The notes under the pieces: generated by a model
Seen by the model: the letters and a program-made list of their open reading frames with translations, nothing else
Told to the model about the DNA's origin: nothing
The model's database searches: none
NCBI GenBank assembly: GCA_015492875.1
Contig: WGEI01000029.1
Location: 1 to 8,229, forward strand
Source: Anaerolineae bacterium
GTDB lineage: Bacteria > Chloroflexota > Anaerolineae > Aggregatilineales > Phototrophicaceae
DNA length: 8,229 nucleotides
Direction of reading: 5' to 3'
In this document: positions 1-5,429 of the stretch, piece after piece
How the letters are laid out: every line of letters starts with the position of its first letter
How positions within the stretch are numbered: position 1 is the stretch's first letter
Position numbers and translations under genes: made by a program

Positions 1-413
1 CACCAGTGCCAACCCCCACCCTCGACCCGTCGCTGGTGCGCACGGACTTAGCGCAACTTCAGTTTATCATCGACGATGTGCAAGCCCAGCGCGGCGCATA
101 TAGTATTCTCAACCGCTATTGGAATGATGCCGCGCAAGCAGGGCAAACGCTAGGTTGTCGAGAGCCGCAGCCCATCGTGCCCGATAACTACGTCATCAAC
201 GAGCGTGTGGCAGAGCTGTATCCCGATATTGAAACAGCGGCGGAGAATGTCAATCTTGGCCTAGACCTGTTGCGGCAGGGGTGGGATATGTTCGCCCAAT
301 CTTGCGCCAATAACACGCTCATTCAAGATGCGCAGCTTGGCCTGACCATTGTTTCGACGGCGGGGCAGGCCTTCTCCACCGCCAACGACCTGCTCATCAA
401 TCAACGCCCCTAG
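1..413 (+). CDS. C-terminal part of a hypothetical secreted/surface protein (5' end outside window)
   Basis: The reading frame is open from the window edge to a TAG at 411-413. A GTG at 6-8 could be a start, but the frame continues upstream (Pro codon at 3-5) and reads PVPTPTLDPS, which looks like a Pro/Thr linker of an exported protein. I therefore treat the gene as cut by the edge. The visible 135 residues after the GTG have no transmembrane segment and no motif I recognise. They are Gln/Asn/Asp-rich and probably mostly helical, with two cysteines (residues 51 and 100 counted from the GTG) that could form a disulfide if the protein is exported. A strong terminator follows 26 bases after the stop, so this is the last gene of its transcript. 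Function unknown; export is an inference from the linker alone. Confidence 0.65.
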   Translation, partial: PVPTPTLDPSLVRTDLAQLQFIIDDVQAQRGAYSILNRYWNDAAQAGQTLGCREPQPIVPDNYVINERVAELYPDIETAAENVNLGLDLLRQGWDMFAQSCANNTLIQDAQLGLTIVSTAGQAFSTANDLLINQRP

Positions 414-439
414 CCCAATTCGGCAAAACGTACCCAATC

Positions 440-465
440 AAGCCCCCAAAATCTTGGGGGCTTTT
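440..465 (+). terminator. Intrinsic terminator after the first gene
   Basis: A perfect 10-bp stem (AAGCCCCCAA at 440-449 with TTGGGGGCTT at 454-463) closes a 4-base loop and runs into TTTT at 462-465. It ends transcription from the left-hand gene and isolates the SPFH gene. Confidence 0.88.
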
Positions 466-495
466 CCACTTCTATCACTGTGCTTATATAATCTG

Positions 496-504
496 TGTTA
501 TAAT
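496..504 (+). promoter_or_regulatory. Extended -10 promoter for the SPFH gene
   Basis: TGT-TATAAT gives a perfect -10 hexamer at 499-504 with the TGN extension at 496-498. No good -35 lies 16-18 bases upstream, as is normal for extended -10 promoters. Transcription would start near 511, leaving a leader of about 46 bases. This also argues against the in-frame TTG at 509 as a translation start. Confidence 0.6.
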
Positions 505-544
505 CCGCTTGTTAGACGCAGAAATAAGGCCATATTGCGCTAAA

Positions 545-549
545 AGGAG
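545..549 (+). promoter_or_regulatory. Ribosome binding site fixing the SPFH start
   Basis: AGGAG lies 7 bases before the ATG at 557. It selects this codon over the in-frame TTG at 509, which would begin at the predicted transcription start. Confidence 0.75.
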
Positions 550-556
550 CGTTGTA

Positions 557-1660
557 ATGGGTAGTATTAGTGCTGTTATTGGCGGCATAGCCTTTCTTGG
601 CTTCCTGCTATTTTTATTAGGTATCGGCCTAGTTGTCTTGGCCACGTCACAGGGGCGGTCACCACGCGGGGGCGTGTTGTTGGCGATTGTCGGTCTTGTT
701 GGCGGTATTTTATTCAGTATCGTCAGTCAAGGCATCCTCGTTATCGAGCCGACACAAGTCGGTGTTGTCGTCAACGTGCTTTCCGGCGATTTGGAAGACC
801 CGCCGCGCGGCCCCGGCACATCGATCATCATTCCCGGCCTTCAAGAGGTTTTCGTTTACCCCACTGAACAACAAGAATACACCATGTCCGGTATCCCCAC
901 CGAAGGCCGCGTGCAGGGTAATGATGCTGTCGAAGCCTTGACCAATGATGGGCAGGTGGTCTTTGTCGATGTCACCGTGCTCTACCGCATTGAGCCAGAA
1001 AACGCCAACATCGTCCATGTCAACTGGCGTAATCGCTATGAAGATGACTTCATCCGCCCGACTGTGCGCGCTATTGTCCGCGATATTGTTTCCCAGTTTA
1101 GGGCAGAGGATATTTACGGCGTCTCCCGCGAGATGATGGGCGGCCAAATCGAAGAGCGCCTGCGCGAACGTATGGACGCACAAGGCTTGACCCTCACTGC
1201 TTTCCTCGTGCGCCGCATTCAGTTCAGTGAAGAATTCGCCGCTTCCATTGAGCAAAAGCAAATTGCTGACCAAGAAGCCCAACGTGCGCAAATTCTCGTT
1301 GAACAGCAGCGCCAAGAGGCCGAGCGCGTCCGCGTTCAAGCACAAGGTGAGCGCGATGCGGCAATCGCCCGTGCCGAAGGTGAAGCGCAAGCCATCATCT
1401 TGCGCGCCCAAGCGCAAGCCGAAGCCCTCCGTTTGGTCAGCCAGCAAATTGCGGCCAACCCGAACTTGATTCAATATCTATACGTCCAGAACTTGGCGGA
1501 TAATATCAATATCGCCCTTGTGCCCAGCAACTCGCCATTCCTGTTTAATCTGGATAGTTTCGTTGATTTGGGCGAGGACTTTATCCCGCCAGAAGTGCCA
1601 GAGGCCGATTTGCCCACTCTCACCGATAACACCGCACCTGTAGAAGAGGACGGCAACTAG
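557..1660 (+). CDS. SPFH/prohibitin (band 7) family membrane protein
   Basis: A 367-residue protein. Two hydrophobic helices (about 6-29 and 38-60) are followed by an SPFH/PHB domain (about 61-235) with the typical pattern of a strand-rich half, then a VDVTVLYRIEPENA segment and a helical RPTVRAIVRDIVSQFRAEDIY segment. A long Ala/Gln/Glu/Arg coiled coil (about 228-300) and an acidic, Pro-rich tail (337-367) complete it. Family members form large membrane-bound rings that organise membrane domains or regulate proteases; the client here cannot be read from sequence. Two N-terminal membrane helices, rather than one, place the SPFH domain on the same face as the N-terminus. The ATG at 557 is chosen for its AGGAG. 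The gene is monocistronic, with its own promoter and terminator and no NfeD-type partner beside it, so flotillin/NfeD or HflK/HflC pairing is not supported. Confidence 0.88.
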   Translation: MGSISAVIGGIAFLGFLLFLLGIGLVVLATSQGRSPRGGVLLAIVGLVGGILFSIVSQGILVIEPTQVGVVVNVLSGDLEDPPRGPGTSIIIPGLQEVFVYPTEQQEYTMSGIPTEGRVQGNDAVEALTNDGQVVFVDVTVLYRIEPENANIVHVNWRNRYEDDFIRPTVRAIVRDIVSQFRAEDIYGVSREMMGGQIEERLRERMDAQGLTLTAFLVRRIQFSEEFAASIEQKQIADQEAQRAQILVEQQRQEAERVRVQAQGERDAAIARAEGEAQAIILRAQAQAEALRLVSQQIAANPNLIQYLYVQNLADNINIALVPSNSPFLFNLDSFVDLGEDFIPPEVPEADLPTLTDNTAPVEEDGN

Positions 1661-1683
1661 CGCACTGCTGAAGTGGCACTATC

Positions 1684-1712
1684 ACGGGGTTGCACCATGC
1701 AGCCCCGTTTTT
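1684..1712 (+). terminator. Intrinsic terminator after the SPFH gene
   Basis: An 11-bp stem (1684-1694 with 1698-1708, including one G-U pair) with a 3-base loop is followed by TTTTT (1708-1712), 23 bases after the stop codon. Confidence 0.85.
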
Positions 1713-1749
1713 GCTTATCGGCGCGGCCAAAATTCTAACCGTTTTTTGC

Positions 1750-1778
1750 TTGACGCCCTCGAAGCCCCGTGCTATGCT
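1750..1778 (+). promoter_or_regulatory. Sigma-70-type promoter of the riboswitch/SBP transcript
   Basis: TTGACG (1750-1755) and TATGCT (1773-1778) are separated by exactly 17 bases. Transcription would start near 1785, about 20-25 bases before the riboswitch aptamer, so the full aptamer is transcribed. Confidence 0.7.
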
Positions 1779-1805
1779 GTACGCCGTACAACATAACCCA
1801 ACTTG

Positions 1806-1950
1806 CTTGAGCAGGGTGCGCTAACGCCCGGATGCGTGGCGCACAATGGGGGAAGTCCGGTGGCCGTTTAATCAAACGGGAGTCCGGCGCTGTCCCGCAA
1901 CGGTAACGGCAAACCATCATGCCGAAGCCCGAATACCCGCCTTGCTCTGG
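1806..1950 (+). promoter_or_regulatory. Cobalamin (B12) riboswitch aptamer
   Basis: The conserved blocks of the cobalamin riboswitch appear in the right order: GGGGGAAGTCCGGTG (about 1848-1862), GAGTCCGGCGCTGTCCCGC followed by AACGGTAA (1880-1906), and the B12 box AAGCCCGAATACCCGCC (1925-1941). Closing pairs are visible: GAGCA (1809-1813) with TGCTC (1943-1947), GGG (1814-1816) with CCC (1936-1938), and GTGCGC (1816-1821 region) with GCGCAC (1839-1844). Between the two CCGG arms sits a 6-bp hairpin, CCGTTT/AAACGG with loop AATC (1864-1879). The ligand would be adenosyl- or another cobalamin, and binding normally lowers expression. It lies upstream of the substrate-binding protein at 2120 in the same orientation. 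The boundaries are approximate. Confidence 0.92.
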
Positions 1951-2011
1951 CTCGTGAAACCTTCGTGGAGAAAGGGGGCGCGAGCGTGGAACAGTGCATC
2001 CGCAAACTTTC

Positions 2012-2032
2012 CCGCTGCCCGGCGGTTTTTTT
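2012..2032 (+). terminator. Likely attenuator (expression platform) of the B12 riboswitch
   Basis: A short GC hairpin (2012-2016 with 2021-2025, including one U-G pair; 4-base loop) runs into seven T residues (2026-2032), upstream of the SBP gene. This is the form of a regulated intrinsic terminator. A competing pairing exists: CGCTGCCC (2013-2020) can pair with AGCG (1983-1986) and GGGC (1976-1979) with a 3-base bulge, which would disrupt the hairpin. The stem is short, so partial read-through is expected. Whether control is transcriptional or translational is an inference. Confidence 0.55.
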
Positions 2033-2104
2033 CATGTCGGCGCGGCCTTCCACCGCTACTCATCCCCTCTCAGCGAAGTCGCTTAGATGCTTTAACAACT
2101 GTTT

Positions 2105-2112
2105 GAGGAGGA
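2105..2112 (+). promoter_or_regulatory. Strong ribosome binding site of the SBP gene
   Basis: GAGGAGGA lies 7 bases before the ATG at 2120 and fixes that start. Only a weak complementary stretch (CCTC, 2066-2069) is visible upstream, which makes sequestration of this site less likely than transcriptional attenuation. Confidence 0.75.
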
Positions 2113-2119
2113 TGTTCCA

Positions 2120-3322
2120 ATGTATAAACGCTTATTAAGCGGCTTGTTGCTGGTGATTTTCGCTTTGTTCAGCAGCGCTGTTTTGGCACAAGACGCCGTG
2201 AATGTTGTCGATAGTTGTGTAGATGATTTTGACCCAGAAATAGACTATTTCCCCGATAAAATCGAAGTAGAATATGCCGAAGGCTTTTCGGTGGAATATC
2301 ACAATAACTATAAACTGGTCTCCGTCCAGCCATGGCCAAACGCCACCGAAGACGAATGGCAACAATATGTCCTCGTACAGTGTGGCACGCCCGCCCCAGA
2401 AGATTTGGCCGACCTGCCAGTCATTGAAGTGCCTGTGAACCGCTTTGTCGCCACTGCCACCACTATGCTCCCCCATCTACAAGCGCAAGGCGTCCTTGAC
2501 CGCCTCGTCGGGATTGATACTGTGCTTTATACCAACACACAGGCCGTCATCGAGCGCTTTGAAGCGGGCGAACTGGTCGAAGTTGCCCCCGGCGGCATGG
2601 GCGAAATCAATGTGGAAATTGTCCTAGACCTAGAGCCAGATGTCGTCATGGCGCAGCAGTTTTGGTCGGGCGGCACAACCTACAGCGCGCTTGAAGAAGC
2701 TGGCGTGCCCTTCGTCGTCAATAGCGATTATGCCGATACTTCCCCGCTGGGGCAGGCCGAATGGGGCAAATATATCTCCCTCTTCTTCAATACCGAAGCC
2801 CGCGCCAATGAGGCCTTTGCTGGCGTAGCAGAGCGCTACAATGAGCTGGTTGAACTGGCCTCCGCAGTAGAGGAACGCCCGACAGTCATCGCCGGCAGCC
2901 CCTATGAGGGCACGTGGTACGTCGCCGCTGGCGATAGCTACCTCGCGCAATTGCTGGCCGATGCCGGCGCAAATTATATCTTCGCTGATGTTGAAGGTAC
3001 AAGCGTCCCTATGGATTTTGAAGCCGTACTAGAGCAGGGCATTGACGCTGATTACTGGGTCAATATCAACCAATTTTGGGCGACAACCGAAGATATGCTC
3101 GCGGCAGATGAGCGCTTTGCTGAATTCACCGCCTTCCAGAATGGCAACCTGTGGAACAATAACCGGATTATGAATGCGAACGGCGGCAACGCTTACTTTG
3201 AGGACGGCGTGGCCAACCCTGACCAACTTCTCGCCGACCTCATCGCAATTTTCCACACGGACTTGTTGCCCGACCATGAATTTGTCTACTATCAGCAGCT
3301 GGCCTCTTCAGCCGCTGAGTAG
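2120..3322 (+). CDS. ABC transporter substrate-binding protein, BtuF/FepB class, probable cobalamin binder
   Basis: A 400-residue exported protein. A signal peptide (Lys/Arg at 3-4, hydrophobic core 5-17) ends in VLA-Q, giving a signal peptidase I site after residue 23; there is no lipobox cysteine. Residues 33-95 form an extra N-terminal part with Cys33 and Cys88. The periplasmic-binding domain for iron complexes and B12 (COG0614/PF01497 type) runs from about 97 to 390: PVIEVPVNRFVATATTMLPH, the VLDLEPDVVMA strand, the FVVNSDY strand, a long linking helix near 225-250, and AGDSYLAQLLADAGANYIF. The COG0614 family carries ferric siderophores, haem or cobalamin into ABC permeases. The upstream B12 riboswitch points to cobalamin or a corrinoid. 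A terminator follows, so no permease or ATPase gene is co-transcribed. I leave the btuF symbol blank because the ligand is inferred from context. Confidence 0.88.
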   Translation: MYKRLLSGLLLVIFALFSSAVLAQDAVNVVDSCVDDFDPEIDYFPDKIEVEYAEGFSVEYHNNYKLVSVQPWPNATEDEWQQYVLVQCGTPAPEDLADLPVIEVPVNRFVATATTMLPHLQAQGVLDRLVGIDTVLYTNTQAVIERFEAGELVEVAPGGMGEINVEIVLDLEPDVVMAQQFWSGGTTYSALEEAGVPFVVNSDYADTSPLGQAEWGKYISLFFNTEARANEAFAGVAERYNELVELASAVEERPTVIAGSPYEGTWYVAAGDSYLAQLLADAGANYIFADVEGTSVPMDFEAVLEQGIDADYWVNINQFWATTEDMLAADERFAEFTAFQNGNLWNNNRIMNANGGNAYFEDGVANPDQLLADLIAIFHTDLLPDHEFVYYQQLASSAAE

Positions 3323-3349
3323 AAGAGAGCTTTAACGACCTTTACACCT

Positions 3350-3385
3350 GCGCGGTGGGGTGCGCCTGGCCCGCCGCGCTTTTTT
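3350..3385 (+). terminator. Intrinsic terminator after the SBP gene
   Basis: A 10-bp GC-rich stem (3350-3359 with 3370-3379, one G-U pair) is followed by six T residues (3380-3385), 27 bases after the stop. It makes the SBP a single-gene transcript. Confidence 0.88.
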
Positions 3386-3394
3386 ATCCGATGA

Positions 3395-3403
3395 TGCTAT
3401 AGT
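3395..3403 (+). promoter_or_regulatory. Candidate extended -10 promoter for the membrane protein/Nudix operon
   Basis: TGC-TATAGT (TATAGT at 3398-3403) directly follows the preceding terminator. No -35 is apparent at the matching distance. It would give a leader of about 110 bases before the ATG at 3520. A weaker alternative is TGC-AATAAT at 3441-3449. Confidence 0.4.
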
Positions 3404-3519
3404 GCGCCGTCATCCCCAGCCTACATTTTTGGCGTAAATCTGCAATAATTAGGGAATAAGGAAACTCAGCCCATGCCTTGTATCTCTTGAGGCGTTGGCT
3501 TAACATTGAAGAGTGTCGT

Positions 3520-4617
3520 ATGAGTGAAATTTCCGCTGCCGATAATTTATCTATCGAAATTCAACCCCAGCATTGGCGTTTAATCTCAAATGGCTTTGAG
3601 ACGGCGCAGGTGATTGCTGAGGCGGCTTCTGGCCAACCTTTGCGCTTCTCCCATACCTTTGCCACCAAACGCCGCCTGCCGGCAACGGGGATTTTGCCAT
3701 CTGACCAAGTTCAACAGGTGGTTATTGGCTGGTCACAGCAGGATGAGGCGTGGCATTTGGGCTTAGTGCTCAGTCCAGAGCTTGCCGAAGTGCGCGGTAG
3801 CCGCTGGTGTGAATTGGCGCGCTGGCCAGACCCAGACGCCAATCTATTCTTAGGGTTGGCCAAAGATGCTGGCCAATACCTCGCACAAGTCCTCCAACGT
3901 CCCTTGAACATCATTCACCCCCAGCCCAACCAACAATCCGCCCCGCCGCCACCGAAGAAGCCGCTACCGTTATCCTTAGGGCTTTGGCGCTTTGAAGAAA
4001 CCGCTGAGGGCTATCAATTCAAATTATCGTCCCGTTGGAAAATTGGGCGCTTGACGCGGGCGGCATGGTATCTTTTCTGGGCGGCAATTTACTTCATCAT
4101 CTCAATAGCCACATTGACGCGTGGCCTCGCCCTGCCTAATGCCGGTACGATGCTGCCTAATCCGGCTATTTTGCCCTATTTGGGCATCGCTTCTGGCGTG
4201 CTATTGGTGCTATTCGCGCTTTATCAAGTATATGTTGCCATCACTCAAACCGATACAATCATCATTGACCCACAGGCACAACTGATATTCGCCCGTCGTG
4301 GCCGCCGTGAGCATTGGCGACTAGCAGGGGCAGAAGTGCAGTCGGTTTATGTCACACAGGTTTTAGACCGTGACCCCAAAAAGCATATTGCCCATCATAC
4401 CGAGATTAACTTACAGGGCGAAAATGGCCGCTTTATCTATATTGCTCATCATGACCAACCCGTGACAGTTGCCCCCCTGCCAGAAGGTCTGGCATTGGAA
4501 GATGCCATTGTGCCCCTCTCGCCGCGTTTGGCCTTCAGCGATGCTATGCACATTGGCCTCTATATTGCCGAAGCGCTAGGCCGCCGCCCCTGCTACTATG
4601 ACCAACGGGTGAAATAA
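3520..4617 (+). CDS. Uncharacterised protein with two transmembrane helices
   Basis: A 365-residue protein I cannot assign to a named family. A soluble N-terminal part (1-133) carries the striking segment LSPELAEVRGSRWCELARWP (84-103). A Pro/Gln-rich linker follows (134-150). Then come a Trp/Arg-rich stretch ending in RLTR, a membrane hairpin (about 180-202 and 217-240), and a C-terminal domain that opens TDTIIIDPQAQLIFARRG. That opening resembles the strand pattern of bacterial PH-like membrane-associated domains, but this is only a resemblance. The two helices put the N- and C-terminal domains on the same side of the membrane. I chose ATG 3520 (weak GAAGAG at 3508-3513) over the in-frame TTG at 3478, which lacks a properly spaced ribosome site; the start remains uncertain. 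The Nudix gene begins one base after its stop, implying an operon. Confidence 0.75.
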   Translation: MSEISAADNLSIEIQPQHWRLISNGFETAQVIAEAASGQPLRFSHTFATKRRLPATGILPSDQVQQVVIGWSQQDEAWHLGLVLSPELAEVRGSRWCELARWPDPDANLFLGLAKDAGQYLAQVLQRPLNIIHPQPNQQSAPPPPKKPLPLSLGLWRFEETAEGYQFKLSSRWKIGRLTRAAWYLFWAAIYFIISIATLTRGLALPNAGTMLPNPAILPYLGIASGVLLVLFALYQVYVAITQTDTIIIDPQAQLIFARRGRREHWRLAGAEVQSVYVTQVLDRDPKKHIAHHTEINLQGENGRFIYIAHHDQPVTVAPLPEGLALEDAIVPLSPRLAFSDAMHIGLYIAEALGRRPCYYDQRVK

Positions 4618-4618
4618 C

Positions 4619-5065
4619 ATGCGAGCCGGTGTTGATTATATTGGCGTCGGCGTCGGCGCGATGGTGTTCAATGATAAGGGCGAAGTCTTTCTCTCCCAGC
4701 GGGGGCCAAAAGCGAGCAATGAACGTGGTACGTGGGAGTTTCCCGGCGGCAAGGTGGATTTTGGCGAGCGATTAATCGATGCGATTGTGCGCGAGTTCGC
4801 CGAGGAATACAGTATGCAAATCGCAGTGCTTGAGCTATTGGGCGTTGATGACCACATTTTGCCCGATGAAGGCCAGCACTGGATTTCGCCAACGTATATC
4901 GCCCGACATGTCGACGGCGCGCCCCGCATTATGGAGCCGGAAAAGTGCATAGCCATTGGCTGGTTTTCACTGGCCGCTTTGCCCCAGCCGCTCTCTGTCA
5001 TTACCCAATCTGATGTGCGTGCCTACCAACGCCGTTATGGTATGCTGCCACCTTTTGATAAATAG
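4619..5065 (+). CDS. Nudix hydrolase, NUDT15/MutT-like
   Basis: A 148-residue protein, the usual length for a single-domain Nudix enzyme. The Nudix box lies at 44-66: Gly44, Glu50, then REFAEEYSM with Glu59, Glu62 and Glu63 available for divalent metal binding. The glycine normally found after the EEx triplet is Ser65 here. The RGTWEFPGGKVDFGE lead-in and the later MEPEKCIAIGWFSLAALPQPLS segment resemble NUDT15-type nucleotide diphosphatases. It should therefore hydrolyse a nucleoside di- or triphosphate, or a related X-diphosphate, in the cytoplasm; the exact substrate cannot be read from sequence. ATG 4619 follows the upstream TAA by one base, with GGTGA at 4608-4612 inside the upstream gene, so translation is probably coupled. 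The partner of unknown function offers no hint to the substrate. Confidence 0.9.
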   Translation: MRAGVDYIGVGVGAMVFNDKGEVFLSQRGPKASNERGTWEFPGGKVDFGERLIDAIVREFAEEYSMQIAVLELLGVDDHILPDEGQHWISPTYIARHVDGAPRIMEPEKCIAIGWFSLAALPQPLSVITQSDVRAYQRRYGMLPPFDK

Positions 5066-5081
5066 CAGTATATAAAAATAG

Positions 5082-5100
5082 TAAAAATAGCCCATTTTTA
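5082..5100 (+). terminator. Weak AT-only hairpin after the Nudix gene
   Basis: TAAAAAT (5082-5088) pairs with ATTTTTA (5094-5100) around a 5-base loop, 16 bases after the Nudix stop. It has no GC stem and no separate T-run, so it is at best a weak terminator. No better one is seen before the pilin promoter. Confidence 0.25.
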
Positions 5101-5111
5101 AGGAAAGCTTA

Positions 5112-5141
5112 TTGCATCTTATACCAAATTTATGCTACACT
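5112..5141 (+). promoter_or_regulatory. Candidate promoter of the pilin gene
   Basis: TTGCAT (5112-5117) and TACACT (5136-5141) are 18 bases apart, and the -10 carries a TGC extension (5133-5135). It sits in a locally AT-rich stretch. Transcription would start near 5148, about 50 bases before the ATG. Confidence 0.5.
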
Positions 5142-5186
5142 ACTACTAGCTGCATAAGGTAGCCCCAAGCATGTTTGGTTTCATTT

Positions 5187-5193
5187 AGGAGGT
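5187..5193 (+). promoter_or_regulatory. Perfect Shine-Dalgarno of the pilin gene
   Basis: AGGAGGT, fully complementary to the 16S 3' end, lies 6 bases before the ATG at 5200. It is the strongest ribosome site in the window, supports this short frame as a real gene and suggests high expression. Confidence 0.85.
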
Positions 5194-5199
5194 ATTATT

Positions 5200-5358
5200 A
5201 TGCTGTACGCACCACGTAATGAAGAAGGCCAAGGTCTGGTCGAATACGCTCTTATCTTGGTCCTCGTGGCCGTCGTTGTGATTGTTATTCTGGCCTTGCT
5301 CGGCCCGGCAATCGGCAACATCTTCAGCAACATTGTGACCGCGCTGAACGGCGGCTAA
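5200..5358 (+). CDS. Flp-type (type IVb) pilin precursor, 52 residues
   Basis: A short frame ending in TAA at 5356-5358. A polar leader of ten residues, MLYAPRNEEG, precedes the class motif G-QGLV-EY: Gly10, then Glu15 and Tyr16 exactly as in Flp prepilins. It continues in an unbroken hydrophobic helix (17-34) and a short tail, GPAIGNIFSNIVTALNGG. A prepilin peptidase would cut after Gly10, leaving a mature subunit of about 42 residues that polymerises into a thin adhesion pilus through the Tad secretion machinery. No tad/cpa genes lie in the window, so the assembly apparatus must be elsewhere. It has its own promoter, a perfect ribosome site and a stable 3' hairpin. An alternative is a pseudopilin-like membrane peptide, but the G(X4)EY motif favours Flp. 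Confidence 0.9.
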   Translation: MLYAPRNEEGQGLVEYALILVLVAVVVIVILALLGPAIGNIFSNIVTALNGG

Positions 5359-5374
5359 TTCAAACCAACATGTT

Positions 5375-5410
5375 GCAAAAGGGGCGGCCTACGGGTCGCC
5401 CTTTGCATTT
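5375..5410 (+). terminator. Hairpin with UACG tetraloop between pilin and mutS2, probably bidirectional
   Basis: An 8-bp stem, GGGCGGCC (5382-5389) with GGTCGCCC (5394-5401), closes the loop UACG, making a very stable C(UNCG)G hairpin. GCAAA (5375-5379) and TTTGC (5402-5406) extend the stem across a two-base bulge. The T-run is short on the plus strand (TTT); on the minus strand the stem is followed by CTTTT, and it lies just past the mutS2 stop. It therefore probably serves both convergent genes. Confidence 0.7.
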
Positions 5411-5429
5411 CTACGCGCGATTGATTCCC

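Noticed and set aside
509..556. TTG at 509 as start of the SPFH gene
   Set aside because: It falls at the predicted transcription start just after TATAAT and has no ribosome site. ATG 557 has AGGAG at 7 bases.
710..1474. A 254-codon minus-strand frame antisense to the SPFH gene
   Set aside because: The plus strand encodes a coherent SPFH protein with two membrane helices and a coiled coil. The antisense frame is a codon-bias shadow with no ribosome site or known motif.
1846..2106. An 86-codon open frame across the intergenic region upstream of the SBP
   Set aside because: It lies entirely on the conserved riboswitch aptamer and attenuator, has no ribosome site, and encodes a low-complexity Arg/Pro/Ser-rich product.
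5155..5164. TAAGGTAGCC shared by the leaders of the pilin (5155-5164) and the oxidoreductase (8015-8024)
   Set aside because: By a rough estimate, tens of repeated 10-mers are expected by chance in a window of this size, and the flanking bases do not match.
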